Below are positions 18,016 through 26,174 of a stretch of 64,000 bases of DNA, one piece after another. Every line of letters begins with the position of its first letter. Within the stretch, counting starts at the first letter, position 1. The stretch comes from Streptomyces maremycinicus (GTDB taxonomy: Bacteria; Actinomycetota; Actinomycetes; Streptomycetales; Streptomycetaceae): the NCBI RefSeq assembly GCF_001184025.1, contig NZ_BBYG01000021.1:1-64000 (forward strand), written 5' to 3'. The position numbers and the translations under genes are program-made. Below the pieces are notes generated by a model, which worked only from the letters and a program-made list of their open reading frames with translations, had not been told where the DNA came from and did not search any database.

Positions 18016-18061
18016 GGTCCGGCCCGTAGTCCTCCTCCGTCCCTTCGCTCAGGGAGGCCCC

Positions 18062-19540
18062 GTGTCCCTCGCCGACAGCGCCGAAGTCACCGGCGCGCCA
18101 GCGTTCGTCCCCGACCCCAGGCTCACCAACGAAGACCTCGCGCCCGCCGGGAAGCGGAACTGGAAGGTCTTCGACCTCTTCGCCATGTGGATGTCGGACG
18201 TCCACAACCTCGGCAACTACACCTTCGCCGCCGGACTGCTGGTCCTCGGTATGAACGTGTGGCAGATCTTCACGTCCCTCCTCGTCGGCTTCGTGCTCAT
18301 CTACATCGGCATGAACTGGATGGGCCGGATCGGCCAGCGCCACGGGGTGCCCTTCCCGGTGGTCAGCCGGATCAGCTTCGGCGTCTGGGGCGCCAACATC
18401 CCGGCCCTCATCCGCGCCGTGATCGCCATCATGTGGTACGGCATCCAGACCTACCTCGCCTCGGTCGCCGTCAACGTGATGCTGCTGGCTGCCTGGCCCG
18501 GCCTGGAGTCCTGGACGCACCACTCCTTCCTGGGCCTCGACGCGCTGGGCTGGCTCTCCTTCGTGTCCCTCTGGCTGGTCCAGGCGATGATCATCAGCCG
18601 GGGCATGGAGTCCGTGCGCAGGTTCCAGGACTTCTGCGGTCCGGCGATCTGGCTGGTGATGATCGCGCTGGCGGTGTGGGTGCTGTCCAAGGCGGGCTGG
18701 ACCCTCTCGCTCACCTCCACCCCGCACCCGGTCTCCGTGGGGGAGCAGTGGCGGCAGTGGTTCGGCGCCATCGGCCTGATCCTCGCCACCTACGGCACGC
18801 TGATGCTGAACTTCTGCGACTTCTCCCGCTTCGCACCCGATTACAAGACGGTCCGCCGCGGCAACTTCTGGGGGCTGCCGCTCAACTCGACGGCTTTCGT
18901 GGTGGTCTCCGTGATCGTCACCGCCGGCTCGCTCGAGGTCTTCGGCGAGGCCATCACCGACCCGGCGGAGCTGGTCGCGAAGGTCGGCAACACCTGGGTG
19001 CTCGTCCTGGGCGCCCTCACCTTCGCCGTCGCCACCATGGGCGTCAACATCGTCGCCAACTTCGTGTCGCCGGCGTACGACCTCGCCAACGTCTGGCCGC
19101 AGAAGATCACCTTCAAGGTCGGCGGCATGATCAGCACGGTCGCGGCGCTCGTGGTCACCCCGTGGAACCTGTTCTCCAACCCCACGGTCGTCAACTACTT
19201 CCTCGGCGGGCTCGGCGCCTTCCTCGGCCCGCTGTTCGGCGTGATCATGGTCGACTACTACTGGGTAAAGCGCGGCCGTGTCGACGTGAACGAGCTGTTC
19301 GACGCCACTCCCGGCTCCCGTTTCTACTACCGCGGGGGCGTCAACCCCAAGGCGCTGTGGGCGTTCCTGCCCTCCGCGGCGGTCGCGGCGGTGCTCGCGC
19401 TGGTCAAGACCTTCAGCGATGTGGCGCCGTACTCCTGGTTCATCGGGACGGCCCTGGGGGCCGGACTGTACGTGCTGCTGTGCCGAGAGGAGCGGGCCGC
19501 CGGATCCGCGGTCGCCGTCGAGCGGCCCGTGGAGGTCTGA
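18062..19540 (+). CDS. NCS1 family nucleobase/hydantoin/allantoin transporter
   Basis: This 492-aa, about 12-helix NCS1 cation symporter has the family landmarks WKVFDLFAMWMSDVHNLGNYTFAAGL, NWMGRIGQRHGVPFPVVSR and MLNFCDFSRFAPDYKT. Start is GTG 18062 with a GGGAGG box; the frame runs up through the operator but the family start is here. The next gene belongs to the hydantoin/allantoin racemase superfamily, so the transported substrate is likely a hydantoin, allantoin or related purine breakdown product. Control by the adjacent GntR protein is expected. Confidence 0.88.
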   Translation: MSLADSAEVTGAPAFVPDPRLTNEDLAPAGKRNWKVFDLFAMWMSDVHNLGNYTFAAGLLVLGMNVWQIFTSLLVGFVLIYIGMNWMGRIGQRHGVPFPVVSRISFGVWGANIPALIRAVIAIMWYGIQTYLASVAVNVMLLAAWPGLESWTHHSFLGLDALGWLSFVSLWLVQAMIISRGMESVRRFQDFCGPAIWLVMIALAVWVLSKAGWTLSLTSTPHPVSVGEQWRQWFGAIGLILATYGTLMLNFCDFSRFAPDYKTVRRGNFWGLPLNSTAFVVVSVIVTAGSLEVFGEAITDPAELVAKVGNTWVLVLGALTFAVATMGVNIVANFVSPAYDLANVWPQKITFKVGGMISTVAALVVTPWNLFSNPTVVNYFLGGLGAFLGPLFGVIMVDYYWVKRGRVDVNELFDATPGSRFYYRGGVNPKALWAFLPSAAVAAVLALVKTFSDVAPYSWFIGTALGAGLYVLLCREERAAGSAVAVERPVEV

Positions 19541-19545
19541 GCAGC

Positions 19546-20268
19546 GTGCGGAACGTGCGGATCGTCGTCACCAACTGCAACACCACGCGGGAGATGACCG
19601 AGGAGATCGTGCGAGGTGCCCGGGCCGCGGCAGGCCCGGGCACCACCGTGACCGGACTGACCCCGGCCTGGGGCCCCGAGTCCGCGGAGGGCTGGCTCGA
19701 CAGCTTCCTCTCCGCCGCGGCCGTCATGGACGCGCTGCGGACCTACCGGGGGGCGCCCTACGACGCCGTCGTCATGGCCGGTTTCGGTGAGCACGGGCGC
19801 GAGGGCGTACGGGAGTTGGTGGACGTGCCCGTGGTCGACATCACCGAGGCCGCGGCGCATCTGGCGTGTCTGCTGGGGCGCCGGTACGGGGTCGTGACCA
19901 CCCTGGAGCGGTCCTGCGGCCAGATCGAGGACAGCCTGGAGCTGGCCGGCGTGGGCCGCAACTGTGCCGCCGTCGTCGGCACCGGGCTCGGCGTCCTCGA
20001 CCTGGGCGACCGCGACCGCACCGAGGCGGCCTTCCTGGCGGCCGCCGAGCGCGCCCGGGCGGCGGGGGCCGAGGTGCTGGTCCTGGGATGTGCCGGGATG
20101 ACGGGACTGGAGCGACTGGTGGGCGACAAGCTGGGCCTCCCGGTCGTCGACGGGGTCGGCGCGGCCGTCAAACTGGCCGAGTCCCTGGTCACCCTGGGCC
20201 TGACGACCAGCCGGACGGGGACACTGGCGAAGCCGGTACCGAAGCGCAGGACCTGGGGGGCCGGATAG
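19546..20268 (+). CDS. Aspartate/glutamate/hydantoin racemase superfamily protein
   Basis: The 240-aa protein of the Asp/Glu/hydantoin racemase fold begins VRIVVTNCNTTREMT and has the conserved C-terminal LVLGCAGMTGLE with the second catalytic Cys. At the position of the first catalytic Cys it has Gly79 (VVMAGFGEHG). Two-base racemases of the family use both cysteines. A single Cys with Gly at the first site recalls arylmalonate decarboxylase, but that is analogy only. The gene starts 6 nt after the transporter stop codon, so the two are an operon. Confidence 0.82.
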   Translation: MRNVRIVVTNCNTTREMTEEIVRGARAAAGPGTTVTGLTPAWGPESAEGWLDSFLSAAAVMDALRTYRGAPYDAVVMAGFGEHGREGVRELVDVPVVDITEAAAHLACLLGRRYGVVTTLERSCGQIEDSLELAGVGRNCAAVVGTGLGVLDLGDRDRTEAAFLAAAERARAAGAEVLVLGCAGMTGLERLVGDKLGLPVVDGVGAAVKLAESLVTLGLTTSRTGTLAKPVPKRRTWGAG

Positions 20269-20422
20269 CCGGGCGGCGGGACCCCACGGGATAAGCGGTG
20301 GACATCGCCGGGCTGTGTTCGCCACGCTGCTGGCTGTGCGGAGCAGGCGGCTGGGTCGATTCACGGCGGCGGACTTCTTACGGGCCTCGCCGGAGAGTCC
20401 GGCGGGCCCGCGGAGGTCTGCC

Positions 20423-20806
20423 ATGTCCCGTACCGTCCACCACGTCCGCCCGCGGCACCGGGTCCGGCCCGATGACCGGCCGTCCCGACGGCAGGGCTGG
20501 AGCACCGGCCACCGTCTCGGCGAACTGCGCTACAGCGCCGGAGAATCGGCCCGCGCGCTGCGCGAGCGGCGTCGGCCGGTGCCCCTTCCGCTGGTGCGCG
20601 TATTCCGCTCCCACACCTTTCCCCGGTCCCTGAACGCGGAGATCGACGGCCCCTACGAGTCCCGTGCGCGGGCCGCGCTGTCCGTCTTCCGCTCGACCGC
20701 CCGCAACCGTCTTCGCGCCGCCCCGCCGGGCGCGCTGCTCGCCGTCGCCGAGGACCTGGACCATCCGCCGACCCGCCACCGTCACCGGAACGTGTGGGAC
20801 TGCTGA
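20423..20806 (+). CDS. Hypothetical protein, 127 aa
   Basis: No domain recognised. The Arg/Pro-rich protein begins MSRTVHHVRPRHRVRPDDRP and ends with LDHPPTRHRHRNVWDC. The ATG at 20423 has a strong GGAGGT box 7 nt upstream, and GC3 is high, which supports coding. Small basic proteins of this style are common in Streptomyces. The 154-bp gap before it shows no obvious promoter. Confidence 0.6.
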   Translation: MSRTVHHVRPRHRVRPDDRPSRRQGWSTGHRLGELRYSAGESARALRERRRPVPLPLVRVFRSHTFPRSLNAEIDGPYESRARAALSVFRSTARNRLRAAPPGALLAVAEDLDHPPTRHRHRNVWDC

Positions 20807-20819
20807 TCGGAAGCCGCCC

Positions 20820-21602
20820 ATGACCCCCGCATCCGCCTCTCCCGCCGACCGGGACTTCCTCGGTGAGATCACTCGTCGTCTCGCTTCCCTCCCCCATGTC
20901 CGGGCCGTCGCTCTCGGGGGTTCTCGGGCTCAGGGGACTCATCGGGCCGACAGTGACTGGGATCTGGCGGTCTACTACCGGGGTTCCTTCGAGCCGGCCG
21001 GGCTGCGGGCGATCGGCTGGGAGGGGGAGGTGTCGGAGGTCGGCGGCTGGGGTGGCGGGGTGTTCAACGGGGGTGCCTGGCTGACGATCGACGGGCGGCG
21101 GGTCGACGTGCACTACCGGGATCTCGACGTCGTCGAACACGAGTGGGCGGAGGCGGCCGAGGGGCGCTTCCGGGTGGAGCCGCTGCTGTTCCACCTCGCG
21201 GGGATCCCGAGCTATCTCGTGGTCGCCGAGCTGGCGATCAACCAGGTGCTCAGCGGTGAACTCCCGCGTCCGGACGGCTATCCGGACGCGCTGCGCCGGA
21301 CGGCGGGCGAGCGCTGGCACGGGACGGCCCGCGCCACCCTCGCCTACGCCCTGGCCCACCACGCCCCGGCGGGCCGTCTCGCGGAGGTCGCCGGCGCCGT
21401 CGTCACCGCCGCCGTACAGGCGGGCCACGGGATCCTCGCGGCCCGGGGGGAGTGGGTGACGAACGAGAAGCGGCTGCTGGAGAGGGCCGGGCTGCGGGGC
21501 GTCGACGCCGTCGTCGCGGACCTGCGCGGGTCCGGTCCCGGCGTCCTGGCGGAGGCGCTGGAAAAGGCCGGCCGTCTCTTCGGCCCGCACCCCGTGCAAT
21601 AA
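20820..21602 (+). CDS. Nucleotidyltransferase-fold domain protein
   Basis: The 260-aa protein carries the minimal nucleotidyltransferase motif near residue 37: VALGGSRAQGTHRADSDWDLAVYY, that is, GS(X)nDxD. A third acidic residue is plausible in GRRVDVHYRDLD. Related proteins include aminoglycoside-type and MNT/HEPN toxin-antitoxin nucleotidyltransferases. The C-terminal helical half (about 130-255) resembles a DUF4037-like or kanamycin nucleotidyltransferase C-terminal domain. Substrate unknown. The ATG at 20820 lies 13 nt after the previous stop codon. Confidence 0.8.
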   Translation: MTPASASPADRDFLGEITRRLASLPHVRAVALGGSRAQGTHRADSDWDLAVYYRGSFEPAGLRAIGWEGEVSEVGGWGGGVFNGGAWLTIDGRRVDVHYRDLDVVEHEWAEAAEGRFRVEPLLFHLAGIPSYLVVAELAINQVLSGELPRPDGYPDALRRTAGERWHGTARATLAYALAHHAPAGRLAEVAGAVVTAAVQAGHGILAARGEWVTNEKRLLERAGLRGVDAVVADLRGSGPGVLAEALEKAGRLFGPHPVQ

Positions 21603-21643
21603 CCCGTTGGGATGACGGTGCCGGAGCAACTACCGTCGTCGTC

Positions 21644-22375
21644 GTGGCGAAACTCAATCAGATCATCGCAGTCGAGAAGGGCATCAAGTCCAAGGCCCAC
21701 CAGGACCTGAGCACGGCTCAGCACGGACTCCAGAAGCCCGCGCTGCTGGCCGGCATCTCGCGGACCTACCAGCCCAAGGACGAGGAGGGCGAGCAGCTGC
21801 CGCCCGAGTCGACGCGGGTGCAGGTGAAGGCCGAGGACGTGCTGCGGGAGACCGCGGCCACCCTGACCCGGCTGTTCGACGTGACCGCCACGAAGGACTG
21901 GGCCAACTGCACCGCCCGCGCCGACGTGAAGGTCGACGGCCGTGTACTCGTCGCCGAAGTACCCGTGTCCTACCTGCTCTTCCTCGAGAAGCAGCTCGTC
22001 GACCTGACCGCCTTCGTGCGCAGGCTGCCGGTGCTCGACGCCTCCGAGTCCTGGGCGCAGGACCCGTCCACCGACGCGTGGAAGACCGAGCCGGTGCGGA
22101 CGCTGCGCACCAAGAAGGTGCCGCGCAACCATGTGAAGGCGGAGGCGACCGACAAGCACCCGGCGCAGGTCGAGGTGTACTACGAGGACGTGCCGGTCGG
22201 TTACTGGACGACCGTGAAGTTCTCCGGGGCCCTCCCCGCCCGCCGGGTCAACGAGCTGCTGGCCCGCCTGGAGAAGGTGCAGCAGGCGGTGAAGTTCGCC
22301 CGCGAGGAGGCGAACGGCGCCGAAGTCGTCGACCAGCGGGTCGGTGACGCCGTGTTCGGCTATCTGTTCGGGTAG
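21644..22375 (+). CDS. Conserved protein of unknown function next to the permuted tRNA
   Basis: The 243-aa protein starts at GTG 21644 and reads AKLNQIIAVEKGIKSKAHQD, followed by a highly charged, Lys-rich sequence including KVPRNHVKAEATDKHPAQ and PVGYWTTVKFSGALPARRVNEL. No domain is recognised. I recall similar proteins in actinomycetes and in actinophages, but could not search. The length, charge and lack of transmembrane segments suggest a soluble cytoplasmic protein. Immediately downstream is a tRNA-like RNA in permuted order, so a role in its processing or use is possible but only inferred. Confidence 0.75.
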   Translation: MAKLNQIIAVEKGIKSKAHQDLSTAQHGLQKPALLAGISRTYQPKDEEGEQLPPESTRVQVKAEDVLRETAATLTRLFDVTATKDWANCTARADVKVDGRVLVAEVPVSYLLFLEKQLVDLTAFVRRLPVLDASESWAQDPSTDAWKTEPVRTLRTKKVPRNHVKAEATDKHPAQVEVYYEDVPVGYWTTVKFSGALPARRVNELLARLEKVQQAVKFAREEANGAEVVDQRVGDAVFGYLFG

Positions 22376-22386
22376 CCTTCGAGACT

Positions 22387-22408
22387 CCCCGGTCCTTCGT
22401 GACCGGGG
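22387..22408 (+). terminator. Hairpin after the unknown gene at 21644-22375
   Basis: An 8-bp stem (CCCCGGTC at 22387-22394 with GACCGGGG at 22401-22408) and a 6-nt CTTCGT loop begin 11 nt after the stop codon. It may end most transcription of that gene. Read-through into the permuted tRNA remains possible. Confidence 0.6.
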
Positions 22409-22546
22409 TGCGCGAGGAGCGCAAGCTGAAGCTGAAGCTTGTCGTGACGAGCGAACCGTACCCGCCGAGACATCCAGGGACGGATCGCGTTGAATCTCAG
22501 ACTCTCGCTCCAGACTCAGCATTCGCCGCCGATCGCCGGAGCGACC

Positions 22547-22654
22547 GGGCCCAGGCCCCCGGACGTCGAAGTGCCGGTTCAAGTCCGGCCCGCGCAGCTC
22601 GATGCGCGGTGGTCCAAAGGCAGGACGCGACGACATCACGACTGACCTGGGTCC
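22547..22654 (+). tRNA. Circularly permuted tRNA gene with leader-trailer helix
   Basis: In 5'-3' order: leader helix strand 22547-22555; anticodon stem 3' strand CGTCG 22564-22568; variable AAGT 22569-22572; T stem 22573-22577; TTCAAGT loop; T stem 22585-22589; acceptor 3' strand CCGCGCA 22590-22596; loop GCTCGA; acceptor 5' strand TGCGCGG 22603-22609; U8 and G9; D stem GTCC 22612-22615; loop AAAGGCA; GGAC 22623-22626; G26; anticodon 5' strand CGACG 22628-22632; trailer strand CCTGGGTCC 22646-22654 pairing the leader with one G-U. Acceptor, D, T and anticodon stems are all perfect. U8-A14, A15-U48, G18G19 and TTC are present. No CCA is encoded and the anticodon is unresolved because both flanks would need joining. 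Confidence 0.85.
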
Positions 22655-22690
22655 TCAAGTGCGCCGGTGTGCGACATGGGCGGCTCCACA

Positions 22691-22721
22691 GGGGCCGGGG
22701 GCAGGCTACGCCCCCGGCCCC
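22691..22721 (+). terminator. Terminator hairpin after the permuted tRNA
   Basis: The perfect 12-bp GC stem GGGGCCGGGGGC (22691-22702) pairs with 22710-22721 around the loop AGGCTAC. It lies 36 nt after the trailer helix and supports an independent transcript for the permuted tRNA. Confidence 0.8.
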
Positions 22722-22913
22722 GCTCCCGTTTCCGGCCTCGCGTTCATGAAGAACCCGGGATCCGGGCCAGGTGTCACCTCGCCGAAACGCAGCCGTCCCC
22801 GCCTTCGCGAGAACACCCCGTACCGTTGACACCACAGCTCACAGCTCACAGCTGACAAGCCCCGGCCACCGTCGCCCGAAGGCACACCCCGCCCTCGTCC
22901 CGACAGGAGCTCC

Positions 22914-24803
22914 GTGTCCCCGCGCCCGCACATTCCCGCACGCGCACGCACCCCCCTCACCGCCCTTCCACCCTGGCTCGCCCACGCCCTGCGCACCCAG
23001 CGCGGGCCCGTGCCCTGGAGCGCGGTCACCCGGGGAGCACTGGCCGCCGGGCCGCTGCTCCTCGTGTCCGTCCTCGCCGGCCGGATCTCCCTCGGGGTGA
23101 TCGCCGCCATCGCGGCGATGCTCGCCGGGATCAACGACCGGCCCGGCAGCAGGCGGACCGCCGTGAAACGGCTCGGCGCCCCCGCGCTCGTCGGTGCGGG
23201 AGGGCTGCTCGTCGGGACCTATGTCGGGGATCACGTCGGGGCCGTCGCGCTGACCGCCGTCCTCACCGGACTCGGGCTCCTCGCCGGCGGGATGAGTGCC
23301 ATCGGGCCCGTCGCGTCCGGCGCCGGCACGCAGTTGCTCGTCGCCTCCGCGATCGGGGCCGGGATGCCCGTCCCGGAGACCGGGTGGCTCCGCGCCCTCG
23401 CCTTTCTCGCCGGGGCCGGGTGGCTGCTCGCGCTGCGGCTCGTGCTGCCCACCCCCGGCGCGATGACCGGCGACTTCCGCTTCGACGGCGAACGGGACGC
23501 GGTCGCCCGCGTGTACGACGCCGTCGCGGAGTTGCTCGACGCCGCGGGCACCGGGCAGGCCACCGCCCGGCGCGCCGCGCTCACCGCCGCCCTCGACCAC
23601 GCCCAGGACGCGCTCGCCGGCCCCCGGCTCCGGCGCGGGGCCGGCTCCGCCGCCGAACGCAGGCTGCGCGCCCAGTACGCCGCCGCGCTGCCCCTGGCCG
23701 AGGCCGCGACCGCCCTCGCCTGGGCCGCGGAACCCCTCTCCGAGCGGGCCTCGGCCGGGCCCCGGCGGCTCGCCGCCGCCGTCCGCGGGAACACGCACAC
23801 CGGGCCGCTGCCCGCGCCCTCCCGGTCCGCCCCCGCACTGCGCGCCCTCGACGACGCCCTGCTGCACGCCGCCGACGCCTTCGACCAGGGCGGCGGCGGG
23901 GACCTGCACGCCCGCCGACGGGGCGTCCGCGACCTGCTGCGCACCGCGTTCGGGGCGGGCGGCCGCGAGTACGGGCTGCGGGTCGCCCTGTCCTTCGGGG
24001 CCGGCGCCGCCGTCGCGCAGGCCCTCTACCACTCCCAGTGGTACGGCCGGCACACGCACTGGTACTGGCTGCCCGCCACGGCCGTCTTCCTGGTCAAGCC
24101 CGACCTCGGACCGCTGGTCTCCCGGGTGCTCTGCCGGGCCGCGGGGACCGTGCTCGGGGCGCTGCTCTTCGCCGGTCTCGCCGCCGTGCTGCCCCGGCCG
24201 GAGGGGCTGGTGGCGCTGGTCGCGCTGTGCGGAGCGCTCATCCCGGTGTCCACCCGGCACTTCGCCGCCCAGACGGCCGTCGTCACCGTCCTCGTGCTGT
24301 CCCTGGTGATGGTCGGCGGGGAGCCCCAGGCCTCCACAGCCCGGATCGCGGAAACCCTGCTGGCCTGCGCGATCGTGCTGATCGTCGGACATCTGCCGAT
24401 GCCGGGGGAGCGCGGCGGCCAGGTACGCGCCCGGCTCGCCGCGGCCGCGGGCGCCGCGCACGCCTACCTCACCCATGTGCTCGACGGCCCCGACGACCGT
24501 GCCGCCCGCTGGACCCTGCGCCGCGAGGCCTACCGCGCCCTCGCCGAGGCCCGGACCGCCATCGCCCTCGCCGCCCACGAACTGCCGGCCGTCGCCCGGC
24601 ACACGGAGGGCACGGACGAGGTCGCCGCCGTCCTCGAACGGCTCGTCGACACCACCACCGCCTGCGCCGTCCACCTCGACGACGCCGGACGGCTCACCGC
24701 ACGGCACCGGGAGCGGCTCGCCGAACTCCTCGACGAACTCGCCGCGGGGCGGGACCGGGTGGGCCTGCGGGCCCCCGTGCCGGACCTGCCGGTGGCCGGA
24801 TAG
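22914..24803 (+). CDS. FUSC family integral membrane protein
   Basis: The 629-aa protein has two clusters of hydrophobic segments. An N-terminal set lies at about residues 40-175 (LLLVSVLAGRISLGVIAAIAAMLAGIND). A second set at about 345-490 (VALSFGAGAAVAQALYHSQ, WYWLPATAVFLVKPDLG) is typical of FUSC/YccS-like inner membrane transporters. A soluble, helical, Ala/Arg-rich region separates them, and another follows (about 500-620). The family includes aromatic acid efflux and fusaric acid resistance proteins; substrate unknown here. GTG start at 22914 with a CAGGAG box. Confidence 0.88.
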   Translation: MSPRPHIPARARTPLTALPPWLAHALRTQRGPVPWSAVTRGALAAGPLLLVSVLAGRISLGVIAAIAAMLAGINDRPGSRRTAVKRLGAPALVGAGGLLVGTYVGDHVGAVALTAVLTGLGLLAGGMSAIGPVASGAGTQLLVASAIGAGMPVPETGWLRALAFLAGAGWLLALRLVLPTPGAMTGDFRFDGERDAVARVYDAVAELLDAAGTGQATARRAALTAALDHAQDALAGPRLRRGAGSAAERRLRAQYAAALPLAEAATALAWAAEPLSERASAGPRRLAAAVRGNTHTGPLPAPSRSAPALRALDDALLHAADAFDQGGGGDLHARRRGVRDLLRTAFGAGGREYGLRVALSFGAGAAVAQALYHSQWYGRHTHWYWLPATAVFLVKPDLGPLVSRVLCRAAGTVLGALLFAGLAAVLPRPEGLVALVALCGALIPVSTRHFAAQTAVVTVLVLSLVMVGGEPQASTARIAETLLACAIVLIVGHLPMPGERGGQVRARLAAAAGAAHAYLTHVLDGPDDRAARWTLRREAYRALAEARTAIALAAHELPAVARHTEGTDEVAAVLERLVDTTTACAVHLDDAGRLTARHRERLAELLDELAAGRDRVGLRAPVPDLPVAG

Positions 24804-24831
24804 CCGGGCAGGGCGCAGCCCGGCCCTGCCC

Positions 24832-24901
24832 GCACTCGCTCCGGCCCGCTGCGCCCTGCCCTGCTGGCACTCGCTCCCGCCCGCTGTGCCCTGCCCTGCC
24901 C
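24832..24901. repeat. 35-bp direct tandem repeat, two copies
   Basis: Copies at 24832-24866 and 24867-24901 share GCACTCGCTCC and the CGCTG.GCCCTGCCCTGC segment with few changes. The repeat lies between the convergent FUSC and EEP genes and could form a bidirectional terminator-like region, but no long stem is obvious. Confidence 0.8.
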
Positions 24902-24932
24902 TGCTCTGGCCGTCGGTGGACTGTGCTGTCCG

Positions 24933-25895
24933 TCAGTCGATCCGCACCCACACCGGGGCGTGGTCCGACCCCGGTTCGTTCCTGCGCGTCGCCGGATCGG
25001 GACCCACCGACGGCAGCCGCGATCCCTTCGGCGCCCCCGGCCCCGCATCCGTCCCCGTACCCGCCGACGTCAGCCGGTGGACCAGGCGGTGGCTCGTCAG
25101 GATGTGGTCGATCAGCTCGCGGCGACCGGAGTTGATCCGCGAGCAGCGGCGGTCGGCGGGGATCAGCGGCGCCACGTCCCACAGGCGGTCGGCGTCGCCC
25201 CGGTCGGGCGCCTCGAACCCGCGGGTGCCGATCTCCGAGCCGGGCGGACCGAGCAGGATCTGCGTGGTCGCCGCCTGGACCTCGTCGTTCAGATCGCCCA
25301 GCACCGCCACGTCACGCGCGCGGCCGTCGCCGTCCAGGAGATCGTCGGCCAGCGCGCGCAGTGCCGTCGCCTCCGCGGCCCGGCGGTAGAGGGCGTACGC
25401 GCCGTAGCGGGCCCGTTCGCCCTCGTCGCGCGGGAAGAAACGATCACCCGGGTACGACAGCAGCTTCGACTTCAGATGGGCCACCGCCACCCGCAGCGGC
25501 CCGGCCGGTGTGACCGTCTCCACCGCGAGGAAGCCACGGCCCGAGCCGTCCGCGGTGGCCCTCGAGTCGTCCGCCTGCACGGGCCGCAGCCGCGCCGGGT
25601 ACGCGCGCGTGTCGGCCAGCACCTCCAGGGGCGTACGGCTGATCACGCCGACCCGGATGCCCCGGCCGTCGGGATGCGCGGACAGCGCCGCGTGCCAGGT
25701 GCCGCCCACCGTCTCCAGCAGGTCGGCCAGCGCCTGAGGTTCCCCGATCTCCTGGACGCCGAGCACGGCCGGATCGAGCGCGGTGACGACGGCGGCGAGG
25801 GCGGCGAGCTTCGCCTCGTAGGCGGCCTTGTCCCGCGGGCCGTACGGACCTCCGGGCCGATAGAGGTTCTCCAGGTTCCAGGTGCCGAGGAGCAT
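24933..25895 (-). CDS. Endonuclease/exonuclease/phosphatase family protein
   Basis: The 320-aa protein carries the EEP fold motifs in order: LLGTWNLENLYR at residue 2 (metal-binding Asn), VLGVQEIGE near 45 (metal Glu), VAVAHLKSK near 135, VLGDLNDE near 195 (catalytic Asp and Asn), LIDHILTS near 263, and the terminal SDHAPVWV. It probably hydrolyses phosphodiester or phosphomonoester bonds with a divalent metal; the substrate (DNA, lipid headgroup or other) is unknown. No signal peptide. ATG 25895. Confidence 0.9.
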   Translation of the reverse strand: MLLGTWNLENLYRPGGPYGPRDKAAYEAKLAALAAVVTALDPAVLGVQEIGEPQALADLLETVGGTWHAALSAHPDGRGIRVGVISRTPLEVLADTRAYPARLRPVQADDSRATADGSGRGFLAVETVTPAGPLRVAVAHLKSKLLSYPGDRFFPRDEGERARYGAYALYRRAAEATALRALADDLLDGDGRARDVAVLGDLNDEVQAATTQILLGPPGSEIGTRGFEAPDRGDADRLWDVAPLIPADRRCSRINSGRRELIDHILTSHRLVHRLTSAGTGTDAGPGAPKGSRLPSVGPDPATRRNEPGSDHAPVWVRID

Positions 25896-26041
25896 GCCGG
25901 GCTCCGATCAGAAGGTGTCGTGGCGCCAGGGTGCCCGCCCGCCGGGCCCGGCGACAGGTCCGGGACAGGATGCGCGCCACGGCTCACCCGGGGGCACGAC
26001 ACCGTCGTACGTCGAGACGATGACGCCTTCTCCACCGCCCT

Positions 26042-26103
26042 CCCCGGGGCACCCGGAGCATCCGGAGCGCCCGGCTCCCCCGGGGCACCCGGAGTATTCG
26101 GAG
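26042..26103. repeat. 27-bp imperfect direct repeat, period 35
   Basis: Copies at 26042-26068 and 26077-26103 (CCCCGGGGCACCCGGAG...) lie in the 279-bp gap between the EEP gene and the DUF899 gene. They are open in all frames, so a coding reading is not supported. Confidence 0.75.
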
Positions 26104-26174
26104 CCGGACGGCGATGAGTTTCGTGCCGCGCGCGAGTCACCCCTTCGACGGACCGTCGCACAGGAGGGGCAGCC

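Larger units (their letters stand above)
22376..22913. other. 538-bp gap that holds the permuted tRNA
   Basis: After the unknown gene come a hairpin at 22387-22408 and a purine-rich stretch, then the permuted tRNA (22547-22654) and a terminator (22691-22721). The remaining 190 bases before the FUSC gene contain TTGACA at 22826-22831 followed by three AGCTCAC-like repeats. That is an exact -35 hexamer without a convincing -10. No ORF here is supported. Confidence 0.5.

Noticed and set aside
22556..22645. Bulge-helix-bulge splice motif around the anticodon of the permuted tRNA
   Set aside because: The 8-nt and 13-nt flanking strands do not form the four-base helix with two 3-nt bulges required.
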